From assembly GCF_007097395.1 (NCBI RefSeq), contig NZ_VKDC01000021.1, positions 38,954 to 102,953 on the forward strand: a stretch of DNA of 64,000 nt. Direction: 5' to 3'. Position numbers and translations under genes: made by a program. The DNA comes from Fulvivirga sp. M361 (GTDB lineage Bacteria > Bacteroidota > Bacteroidia > Cytophagales > Cyclobacteriaceae). The notes under the pieces are model-generated. The model saw only the letters and a program-made list of their open reading frames with translations, was not told where the DNA came from and searched no databases. Shown one piece after another: positions 55,053 to 62,471 of this stretch (position 1 is its first letter; every line of letters starts with the position of its first letter).

Positions 55053-56459
55053 TTTAACCCTGATTATTCAATAGGCTTTAATAAGGAGGGCTAATTCTTT
55101 TTAAACGGGAATAAAAGGGCGATTTTGCGGAAGTTTTAAATTCACCCAAATGGTTAACTTACCGATAGCATATAGTGCTAAGCAAGTGATCCCTTATGGC
55201 GGTATGAGTTTATTGAAACGCTTTATAGATCAGACCAACATCAGAAATTTTCTAAGCCAGCTTGATTTACCACAACCAGGATCAAATCGTGGCTATAAAC
55301 CTGAACAAATTATAGAATCTTTTTGGCTGAGTATCTGGACGGGGGCTTCACGGTATATTCAGTGTGACTGGCTACGCTATGACACGGTTTTACAATCCAT
55401 TTTTGGGATCAAATGCCTTCTCAAAGCACCTACAGTCGTTTCTTCGGGAAGTTTGCTCAGAAGCGGAACACCGAAGTGTTTCCTGTTTTACAACATTGGT
55501 TTTTCGACCAGGTTGGTGTAGATAATATCACCGTTGATTTTGACAGTACGGTAATCACTCCTTATGGTGATCAACAAGGTAGCGCCAAAGGTTATAACCC
55601 CAATAAGCGAGAAAGAAACTCTCACCATCCCTTGATGGCCTTTGTAGGTCAAACCCGCATGGTTGCCAATGCATGGCTCAGACCAGGTAATACCGCAGAC
55701 AGTAGTAGCTGTAAAGCCTTTATGCAGGTAACATTCGATCAGGCTTTATAGGGCAAAAAAGTTGGGCTTGTACGTGCAGATAGTGGGTTTTACACCGAAG
55801 AGCTACTCGGCTACCTGGAAGAAGAGCACCATAAGTACCTTATGGCTGTGCGGATGTACCCCAATGTAAAAAGTGCCGTTTGGGGGCTGGATGAATGGAT
55901 AAGCCTGGCCAAAGGTATTGAGCTCAAAGAGATGATCTTCTCCCATGAAAACGGAAAACCAACAAGATACATTGTGGTTAAAAAGCAGGTAGATATCCGC
56001 CCTGGCCCAGCGGGTAAAGAACTCTTTGAAGATCTACCAGGCTATCGCTATAGTTGCTATGTGACCAATCTGGACTTGCCCCTTGATCAGGTATGGAACA
56101 TCTATAATACGCGGGCTGATTGTGAGAATAGGATCAAAGAATTGAAAGATGATTTTGGATTGGACAGCTTTTGTTTGCAGGATTTCCGGGCTACCGAAGC
56201 CTCCTTTCGTTTTATTATGGTCGCCTATAACCTGATGAGTTTATTCAGACATTTTGCCCTTAATCATCACAATCGAGCCACTTTAAAAACCTTAAAAGTC
56301 TATTGCTTTGCATTAGGGGCTTGGACAGTAAATCATGCCAATAAAATCGTATTGAAAATCTCTCTACCTACTAAAAAAAGACCATGGATGCAGGGAATAT
56401 TCTCACAAATCAATAATCTACCCCCCTTTTAATTATTCTAATGCATAGATCGGGTTTAA
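55053..56459 (+). mobile_element. IS1380-type insertion sequence, inactive
   Basis: The element encloses a broken IS1380-type transposase. Likely ends are an imperfect inverted pair: TTTAACCCTGAT at 55053-55064 and, on the other strand, TTAAACCCGATC from 56459 to 56448. The length of about 1.4 kb is slightly small for the family. I cannot see a clear target duplication, so the ends are approximate. It sits between the type IX pair and the peptide locus. Confidence 0.6.
55150..56432 (+). pseudogene. IS1380-family transposase, frameshift plus internal stop
   Basis: Three pieces make one DDE transposase: 55150 to about 55413 (frame 1), then 55413-55751 and 55752-56432 in one other frame. The join falls where GIK should continue into MPSQSTYSRFF, so one base has been lost near 55411. 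The second lesion is an in-frame TAG at 55749-55751, between VTFDQAL and GKKVGLVRADSGFY. Family marks are the first catalytic aspartate in VDFDSTVITPYG, GYNPNKRERNSHHPL, the second in VRADSGF, and the glutamate region CENRIKELKDDFGL. With two independent lesions the protein cannot be made and the element needs help from another copy to move. Confidence 0.88.
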
Positions 56460-57088
56460 CTGTGAGCACACATGCGGTTCTTTGGTATGCTCCGACTTAA
56501 GGAGTCCGACTGTAGATTATAGTGGCCCCTTATTTTAAATCATTCATCCTTAGCCTCCTCCATCATCTGATAGGGTGATCATCTCGCTTGAATTAAAATA
56601 GGGTTGACTGAAGTTGATCACTCATTACCTTTTATTTTCTGAGTTTGAATGGAATTACGCGCTCAAGCCTATGAGATCGATTCCGGAGATCTACAAGAAT
56701 TGGTGAAAAAATAATTTTTTAAGTACAGCTAACCTTATATAAATCAATAGTTGGCAATTAAGATTAATCATTGTAAACCAATATCAGGAATTAAGTAAAA
56801 GCCTGTCAACTTATTGGATAGTTCATCAAGCTATTCAGGAAAGGTCACTTCAAAGTGTACACTCATGGCGTACAAATGCATAACTTCATCGGGGAAAAAG
56901 GATTGTTAAAAAAGAAACTCTATTCTGATATGAGAAAATAAATACTTCAAAAGTGAAACAACACAAAAAAAACAATATAATGAGGGTTTTCGCATAGATT
57001 TTAATGTTTTTCGCATGCATGATTTGCCCCCCTCTTTTTCATCTTTGAATAAAAATATTTGACACAACGTATTCTTAAATACTATTTC
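56460..57088. other. Non-coding region upstream of the peptide locus
   Basis: 629 bases with no convincing gene. They contain a small hairpin CTCCGACTTAAGGAG (around 56489-56503), short open frames of about 20-30 codons with no recognisable similarity, and two copies of TTTTCGCAT (about 56984-57020). The last 100 bases are likely to hold the promoter of the next gene. I see nothing else in it. Confidence 0.35.
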
Positions 57089-57572
57089 ATGGCAATAAAA
57101 ACACTCACCGAAAAACTTGAAAAGGAATACCAGGAACAGAGCCTTGCTTATGACAAATTCTACTTAGAGAAGGATGATGCCGAAGCTAAACTTTGATCCA
57201 ACATTGAAACGAATGAAAGTCCTGTCCCAAAATGATAAAGATTTACAGAATAGATGGGGATTACAAAATGGCAGAGTCGATGCGATTGAATCATGGATTG
57301 AAAGCTCTACAAGCTTTTATAATCTGTTACTCAACGAATATAATCGGTTACTCAAAGAATCTGATTTTGTAGCTAAACTCGGGAATTTCGAAGCAACTGC
57401 TGACCAACTGAATGCAGTGAAAATGGCCATTGAAAACCTTAAAAAACTGCACAATGAAGCCACCGCTGAGAAAGGACAAGCTCAGGAAGCAGCCCGTCTC
57501 AGAAATGAAAAGCTCGATGAATTAGATGACTATGCAACAGAGTTAAAAGCTATAGCCGAATTCGCTATATAA
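57089..57572 (+). CDS. Helical protein split by a +1 shift at CTT TGA
   Basis: An ATG at 57089 opens a 35-codon frame (MAIKTLTEKLEKEYQEQ...) that stops at a TGA (57194-57196). The +1 frame carries on without interruption from GAT at 57195 to 57572 for about 125 more residues. The joined product would be about 160 residues, strongly helical and charged, with coiled-coil-like stretches (NAVKMAIENLKKLHNEATAEKG). The sequence at the join is CTT TGA, the slip site of the release factor 2 gene, so the ribosome might shift there; the alternative is a simple one-base insertion. No Shine-Dalgarno-like enhancer is seen before it. Function unknown; it precedes the LanC-like gene by 54 bases. Confidence 0.55.
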
Positions 57573-57626
57573 CACTAAGGGTAGCTTTAGCTAGCAATGC
57601 ATATAACATCTGGTTACACATAACTG

Positions 57627-58706
57627 ATGAAAATGAAAACCAAGCTTACGCTTATCAACAATCTTATCTCACAAAAAGGTAGTAGCCTGCAGAATATCGG
57701 ACTGCTGAATGGGAAAATGGGAGTGTGTATCTACCTGTTCTATCTGGCCAGGCATACTGAGAATCAACAATATCAAGTACAGGCAGAAGCTCTCCTCGAT
57801 GATATATGGATTAAAGTCGAGGAGAGTCCCCAATCATTAGACTTTGGAAATGGATTGGCAGGTATAGCCTGGAGTACTGAGCACCTGATGCAAAATAACT
57901 TTGTTGCTGGTGATATAAATGAGGCTCTTTGTGATGCAGACGATAAAATTTTTCAATATCTGACAAATATTAAGGAGGCTTCTCTGGATCTGCATGATGG
58001 GCTGCTGGGATATGGGTTTTACCTGGTGTCAAGGTTGCAAAGCTACCGCAAAACAGATCAGTCTGACCAATTTTTCCTTCTCAGGAGATTGTTGGCTGAA
58101 TTGCTGAATCAAGTACATGCTGTGGTAGAAAACAAAGAGTATCTCCTGAGAGAACCGCCTGCTTTCCAATTGAAATGGAAACTGCCGTTGCTTTTGATTT
58201 TGCTTGCAAAAATAAAAGAATGCGGTATTTACAGCCGAAAAGTTGATGTGCTTATATATAGCCTCGAACCCTTTCTACTCTCTACATTTGGAGCAAATGC
58301 TGCTAACCGATATTACTTAATGTTATCCGTCAAGCAGGTGCTCGCAGCTTTTAACCTGCCAGAAAGGTGGGCATATCACATCAGAATGCTAGAGCAGAAT
58401 CTAAATATACAAATGATTAATCAGGAATTTTCTGAAATAAAAATTGAGCCCTTATCAGGGCTTTCAGGAGTAGTTCTATTAGAAAGCCTGTTTTGCGGCG
58501 AACCAGTGGTCAGTGAAACATTTTGCAAAAGAATAATTGCATCTCCATACTGGGACCTGATTAAAGAGCCGGAAAAGACCTCCCCAGTAGAAATAGGTTT
58601 ACAACTGGGATTGTCAGGGATCTTGCTGTGTGGCTTGCTATCAGGATCAAGACGGGACTATATGTTAGGTGAAACAGATCAGGGAACCGCAGAGCATGTG
58701 CATTGA
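57627..58706 (+). CDS. LanC-like alpha/alpha-toroid protein without zinc ligands
   Basis: A 359-residue protein with the repeated glycine motifs of the LanC family: GLLNGKMGVCIYLFYLAR, DFGNGLAGIAW, DLHDGLLGYGFYL, GLSGVVLLESL and GLQLGLSGILL, spaced as in the six-hairpin toroid. The catalytic zinc site of lanthionine cyclases (a Cys, then Cys-His in a CHG motif) is absent, so it is unlikely to close thioether rings. It may instead bind the leader or act as a scaffold. No LanB/LanM dehydratase is visible in the window. It is followed after 244 bases by the first precursor peptide gene, and part of its 3' end is repeated at 61461-61552. Confidence 0.78.
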   Translation: MKMKTKLTLINNLISQKGSSLQNIGLLNGKMGVCIYLFYLARHTENQQYQVQAEALLDDIWIKVEESPQSLDFGNGLAGIAWSTEHLMQNNFVAGDINEALCDADDKIFQYLTNIKEASLDLHDGLLGYGFYLVSRLQSYRKTDQSDQFFLLRRLLAELLNQVHAVVENKEYLLREPPAFQLKWKLPLLLILLAKIKECGIYSRKVDVLIYSLEPFLLSTFGANAANRYYLMLSVKQVLAAFNLPERWAYHIRMLEQNLNIQMINQEFSEIKIEPLSGLSGVVLLESLFCGEPVVSETFCKRIIASPYWDLIKEPEKTSPVEIGLQLGLSGILLCGLLSGSRRDYMLGETDQGTAEHVH

Positions 58707-58950
58707 CCAAATCAATATGAAAAACAAATTGTCGGCTTTTAGCTTATTGACCATCAAAAAAAAATTTATCAATGAAAATAGAAGAAAACCTAATAGTGAC
58801 TTCTGGCGAGCGATCCGATTGGACACTTACTGTCTGAGATGATATTTCGCATCCTTCTGATTGTATTACGGAACCGAAATACATTGTCAAAAATCAAAAT
58901 AATAAGAAAAACGAGTCTGATATTTTTCTAATTTTTAAACTTTAAATATT
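58501..58950 (+). repeat. Duplicated segment, copy A (LanC-like 3' end and precursor leader region)
   Basis: Bases 58501-58592 (inside the LanC-like gene) equal 61461-61552, and 58701-58905 equal 61553-61757 over 205 bases; 58906 into the precursor leader matches 61899 onward with few changes. Relative to copy B, copy A has 108 extra bases (58593-58700) and lacks a 141-base segment. The gap 58707-58950 also holds a 41-codon open frame (58717-58842) that is identical in both copies. Confidence 0.95.
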
Positions 58951-59268
58951 ATGAAACGGCTAAAAAAGCTAAACTTAAACGAAATGCAAGATTTCCAAAC
59001 GATATCCTGCAAAGAACAAATGGTACTGAAAGGTGGTACAGATTATGATCATACTTGTACTTATCCCTGGGGTGATGATGGTGACTACAGTGTAGTAGTG
59101 AGATACAATGGCTCATCGTGCGGTACAGAGATAACAGACTATGAGAGAATTCTTATAGATAATTCAACGGGTTCAGCTATTATGAGCAGAACCGATGAAC
59201 AAGACAGAGAAAATGGACTGGAAGGCAGACTGGATATATCGCAAGAAGCTTGTTGTATGGCATTTTAA
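58951..59268 (+). CDS. Double-glycine-leader precursor peptide 1
   Basis: A 105-residue peptide. Residues 1-29 are a leader of the Bacteroidota natural-product precursor type (MKRLKKLNLNEMQ, then EQMVLKGG), ending in Gly28-Gly29 where a C39 peptidase would cut. The core of 76 residues is acidic and has four cysteines (YDHTCTY, SSCGTE, EACCMAF), fitting two disulfides or a modified bacteriocin-like product. The leader differs at few positions from that of precursor 2 while the cores are unrelated. Start ATG at 58951 follows an A/T-rich stretch. It is followed closely by a small lipoprotein gene and then a retropepsin-like lipoprotein. Confidence 0.88.
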   Translation: MKRLKKLNLNEMQDFQTISCKEQMVLKGGTDYDHTCTYPWGDDGDYSVVVRYNGSSCGTEITDYERILIDNSTGSAIMSRTDEQDRENGLEGRLDISQEACCMAF

Positions 59269-59283
59269 GAAATTTTGAAAAAA

Positions 59284-59628
59284 ATGAAAAAGTTTAGTAT
59301 ATTATTTTCTACGCTGTGTTTTTTTCTTTCCTGCTCGCAGAGTTTAGAAAATTCGCAGAAGGTATCCAATTTCTATACAGTAAAAGGAGATGAGCCTTTT
59401 CCCTTGGCAGATCTTTTTAGCGCAGATATTGGAGTATCCAATATTGATCTTATCTATAAGCAGAATAAGAAGTTGTTTAAAATTATCTCTTTGGAAGACT
59501 GTAGCACTGAAAAAATCGATTGTTCGACCAGGAACGGCTTTATCAAAAGCAGCAATGGGGCAGGTTATTTATTTATTGGCAAAAAAGGTGATAAAATTTT
59601 ATTATCTCACTCACCTTCCAATCCTTGA
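59284..59628 (+). CDS. Small lipoprotein of unknown function
   Basis: About 114 residues from the ATG at 59284 (a TTG at 59275 is also in frame). The signal MKKFSILFSTLCFFLSC ends in a lipobox. The mature part is short, with two cysteines close together (EDCSTEKIDCSTRNG) and a beta-rich C-terminus. I do not recognise it. Because it sits directly between precursor 1 and the protease, an immunity lipoprotein is a reasonable guess, but only from position. The second unit, around 61943-63863, has no counterpart. Confidence 0.65.
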   Translation: MKKFSILFSTLCFFLSCSQSLENSQKVSNFYTVKGDEPFPLADLFSADIGVSNIDLIYKQNKKLFKIISLEDCSTEKIDCSTRNGFIKSSNGAGYLFIGKKGDKILLSHSPSNP

Positions 59629-59928
59629 CTCATGCACAGTTATATATTATATATGGTGGAGTGGAACAATAAACTATTAGGATTTATTAAAAAATGCTTT
59701 GCCGAATTTTCTCTTGCAATCTAAAGTATTAGTAAGCTTTTTACTTTATGCAACAGGGTTTGGTAAAGCATTTTTAATTCATGGGGCTACAATAATGTGA
59801 ATTAAAAATAAATCCAAAAGATCATGAATCCTGAATCTATAAAGAGTATGATTCTGACATCCCAAAGGTTATTTTTTTCTTGGGGATCGAATATCTTAAA
59901 TTGGAGTAATCTGTTTTAATCTTCTGTA
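59629..59928. other. Non-coding gap before protease 1
   Basis: 300 bases rich in A and T with several stops in every frame. Nothing recognisable: no hairpin with a T-run, no RNA gene. It probably contains the start of the protease 1 transcript or is read through from the precursor. Confidence 0.35.
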
Positions 59929-61335
59929 ATGTTTCACTTAAATAAAATTAAAGAAAAAATAGCTGTGTACTGGTCAATGCTACTTTACGCTGTTTTAATT
60001 TTTTCATGCGGTGATAAGTCTGAAAAAATCGTTAATCTGGCTCATCAAAAAGCAGATACGATTCATTTCAATCTCAAAGACGATCATATCTATTGTGAAG
60101 TGAGAATAAATAAATCCAAAAATGAGTTCGTATTTGATACTGGGGCCAGCAATACTACAATTAATGACTCCACTAAGGGAGGCACCTATTTGGGAAAAAG
60201 TTTTGTTAGTGACTACAGAAAAATCAAGCACACCGTTGATAAGGTCTCATTTGACAGCTTAATACTTGGCAACACTCTATTCTATCAATTCCAAGCATAC
60301 AATCAGGTCAGATTGCGGGGTGTGGAGGGTATTCTAGGGGGCGGTAACCTAAAACACTTGGCGTGGAAGATTAATTTTTCAGACCAAACTATTGTCTTTG
60401 CCGAACAGGCCAAATATCTGAAACCTCAAGGAAAAGGCATTCCCTTTGAATTAAAGAATAACTGTCCTTATATAGATGCGAAAATAGGTAATGAAAACCT
60501 CACATTCCTCTTAGATTTTGGGTTTGTTGGTTTTATGCAGATTAACACAAGTAAAAGTGATGTAAATCCATCCTTATTACAGAAAACGACACAATGGCGG
60601 TCTCAGGCTTCCTATTGCAGTTCGTTTGATTTTGATCTACCCGGTCTTATTGACACATCATATTATCACATCAGCACGGCCTCAATAGGTCAGCATTTGT
60701 TGAAGGATGAGATAATTGAATTTAATCCTTATATAAATAAGAATGTTATAGGCATGGATTTTTTCCAACGCTTTCAATATGTCATACTTGATTACCCCGG
60801 TAAGAAATTGTACTTAGGTCCACCGATGTTCAAATCACACAGGTACCTGAGTTCGCTGATCAGGCATATTAATACAATAGGGATTGAGGTTACGGGAACT
60901 CTTGTTCCAAAAATCTCCTCCATCAGTGAGAACTTAATGGCTAACAATGAAATTTTATTAGGAGATACAATACTTGATATTAATGGTACATCAGTTTTTT
61001 ACAGAGACAGCAGTTTTTATCAGGACATCAAATCAGGTTCAAAAAGGGCATTTGAGTATTCCATTTTTAGCGACCTGTTGAACGATTTACATTTTTTAAC
61101 TGACACCGCAGTTATCAAAGTGAAGAAAGGAGGCTCTTTTCGGGAAATTACACTTCACAGGAAATATATCTATCCACAAATGCCAGATACAATTCAATCA
61201 TATGGTCGCATCTTTAAACCTTTGATCACCGGATCTTTAGGGGCAAAGTTGAATGATCCTACAAGCAACCTCCATCTTTATTTCCCTTATAGAGCGAAGG
61301 GCAGGTTAAGAGCCCTTAAACGTTTGAGAAGATAA
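59929..61335 (+). CDS. Retropepsin-like aspartic protease lipoprotein with PDZ-like region (1)
   Basis: A 468-residue lipoprotein (signal to LIFSC, Cys27). It has two retropepsin-like halves. The first carries the active-site block FVFDTGASNTT (Asp70) and a following hydrophobic-glycine flap region (GVEGILGGGNL). The second has FLLDFGFVGF (Asp196), where the usual DTG is DFG. Both end in FQRFQYVILDYPGKKLYLGP. Residues about 300-440 resemble a PDZ-like peptide-binding region (GDTILDINGTSVFY). It is a full-length paralogue of the protein at 62472-63863 but clearly diverged. Standing behind each precursor gene, it may mature, degrade or neutralise the cognate peptide outside the inner membrane. 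The role is inferred. Confidence 0.8.
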   Translation: MFHLNKIKEKIAVYWSMLLYAVLIFSCGDKSEKIVNLAHQKADTIHFNLKDDHIYCEVRINKSKNEFVFDTGASNTTINDSTKGGTYLGKSFVSDYRKIKHTVDKVSFDSLILGNTLFYQFQAYNQVRLRGVEGILGGGNLKHLAWKINFSDQTIVFAEQAKYLKPQGKGIPFELKNNCPYIDAKIGNENLTFLLDFGFVGFMQINTSKSDVNPSLLQKTTQWRSQASYCSSFDFDLPGLIDTSYYHISTASIGQHLLKDEIIEFNPYINKNVIGMDFFQRFQYVILDYPGKKLYLGPPMFKSHRYLSSLIRHINTIGIEVTGTLVPKISSISENLMANNEILLGDTILDINGTSVFYRDSSFYQDIKSGSKRAFEYSIFSDLLNDLHFLTDTAVIKVKKGGSFREITLHRKYIYPQMPDTIQSYGRIFKPLITGSLGAKLNDPTSNLHLYFPYRAKGRLRALKRLRR

Positions 61336-61460
61336 CTTTATTCTATACGAAATTTTGCGGTTCCCTGCTATGTTTTAGCTGGAACAAATGGATGCAGGAC
61401 TTTGTGTAGGCTATTGGCCATTGGCTTTGGTGGAGTTGACTTGCTAGCTATAAGTAGGTG

Positions 61461-61757
61461 AACCAGTGGTCAGTGAAACATTTTGCAAAAGAATAATTGC
61501 ATCTCCATACTGGGACCTGATTAAAGAGCCGGAAAAGACCTCCCCAGTAGAACATTGACCAAATCAATATGAAAAACAAATTGTCGGCTTTTAGCTTATT
61601 GACCATCAAAAAAAAATTTATCAATGAAAATAGAAGAAAACCTAATAGTGACTTCTGGCGAGCGATCCGATTGGACACTTACTGTCTGAGATGATATTTC
61701 GCATCCTTCTGATTGTATTACGGAACCGAAATACATTGTCAAAAATCAAAATAATAA
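61461..61757 (+). repeat. Duplicated segment, copy B
   Basis: Bases 61461-61552 repeat 58501-58592 of the LanC-like gene, and 61553-61757 repeat 58701-58905, joined directly, so a 108-base (36-codon) piece of the gene is missing here. I found no base change over the 205-base part when reading the two by eye. The LanC-like fragment has no start and is not translated as such. Confidence 0.95.
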
Positions 61758-61898
61758 ATCGAACCATTGTGAAGTCAGCTTTATCATGATCTTCTCTTTT
61801 TTTCCGGGATACGAGAGGAATACAGCGAGCGATTACCCCGCTGAAAAATGTGATCCTATGGTCCAGAGGCAGACCGGCACATTCTCACGGAATAATAA
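61758..61898 (+). repeat. 141-base segment bounded by AATAATAA direct repeats
   Basis: Copy B has this stretch where copy A is continuous. AATAATAA is present just before it (61750-61757) and at its end (61891-61898), while copy A has one AATAATAA. Either it was inserted with an eight-base target duplication, or copy A lost it by recombination between the repeats. Its length is 47 codons and it has no stop in the frame starting at 61624, which favours loss from copy A. Confidence 0.75.
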
Positions 61899-61942
61899 GA
61901 AAAACGAGTCTGATATTTTTTTAATTTTTAAACTTTAATATT

Positions 61943-62332
61943 ATGAAACAGCTAAAAAAGCTAAACTTAAACGAAATGCAAGATTTCCAAACTATTTCAA
62001 ACCATGAGCAGATGCTATTGAAAGGGGGAGCCGGAGGACCTAACCCATATTTAGTAGAAATACTCAAAGTGCTAGCCTCCAAAGTTACAGAATCCCTTTT
62101 CGGTTGTGGCGAAGAGCCACCTGCTGATGCGAATGGAAATATGTGTTACGAAGAAAATGGCATGAAGCTGGAGGTTACTCAAACTGGGATTGTTAATAAC
62201 CTTACTTACAACGCTGGTAACGGTGGAGATTCTTGTGATGATTCTTGTAATCTCAATGAAATGCTGATGAATGCAAGTGACAGTGTAAAGATGAATAGTG
62301 ACGGTAGCTATATGTTCTATTTAGGTAATTGA
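61943..62332 (+). CDS. Double-glycine-leader precursor peptide 2
   Basis: A 129-residue peptide with the leader MKQLKKLNLNEMQ, then EQMLLKGG, ending in Gly28-Gly29. The core of 100 residues begins AGGPNPYLVEILKV, has a short amphipathic helix, and four cysteines (FGCGEE, NMCYEE, DSCDDSCN). Leader and upstream DNA are almost the same as for precursor 1, but the core shares no similarity with it, the pattern of peptide families whose leader is read by one shared processing and export machine. A hairpin terminator follows the stop at 62356. The next gene is a retropepsin-like lipoprotein. Confidence 0.88.
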   Translation: MKQLKKLNLNEMQDFQTISNHEQMLLKGGAGGPNPYLVEILKVLASKVTESLFGCGEEPPADANGNMCYEENGMKLEVTQTGIVNNLTYNAGNGGDSCDDSCNLNEMLMNASDSVKMNSDGSYMFYLGN

Positions 62333-62355
62333 TTTATCTGGTTTAATCATCATGA

Positions 62356-62385
62356 AGACGGTAAGATTGCTTACCGTCTCATTTG
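62356..62385 (+). terminator. Hairpin terminator after precursor 2
   Basis: A perfect 10-bp stem (AGACGGTAAG at 62356-62365 and its complement at 62370-62379) with a four-base ATTG loop, followed by a weak T-rich stretch (CATTTGTCTT). It would limit read-through from the abundant precursor transcript into the protease gene. Confidence 0.75.
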
Positions 62386-62471
62386 TCTTGATCATAATTC
62401 CAGAATTTTGTTAGCTGCTCCTCAATACTGATGCTATCTCCTGGTGCGGCTGGTGTTGAAATAAAATCGAT

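Larger units (their letters stand above)
61336..61942. other. Intergenic region with vestigial copy of LanC-like 3' end
   Basis: This 607-base gap has no intact gene. It starts with about 125 unassigned bases, then copy B of the duplicated segment (61461-61757), then a 141-base stretch not in copy A, then the leader-proximal sequence of precursor 2. A frame beginning at the ATG at 61624 is open for 104 codons except for one TGA at 61687-61689, and the 141-base stretch keeps that frame open, so part of this may be a decayed gene. Confidence 0.6.

Noticed and set aside
54892..55074. 60-residue plus-strand frame before the IS element
   Set aside because: No family marks, unlikely composition, and it runs into the left end of the insertion element.
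56649..56714. 21-codon frame considered as another precursor peptide
   Set aside because: It lacks the conserved leader start and the double glycine, and no core follows.
57089..57572. prfB (release factor 2), suggested by the CTT TGA slip site
   Set aside because: The encoded protein has no GGQ motif or release-factor similarity and is far too short.
58835..58837. TGA read as selenocysteine
   Set aside because: No following structure of the SECIS type and no selenoprotein similarity; decay of an old frame explains it better.
61448..61678. 76-residue minus-strand frame
   Set aside because: Antisense to the duplicated segment; the hydrophobic composition comes from the A-rich plus strand.
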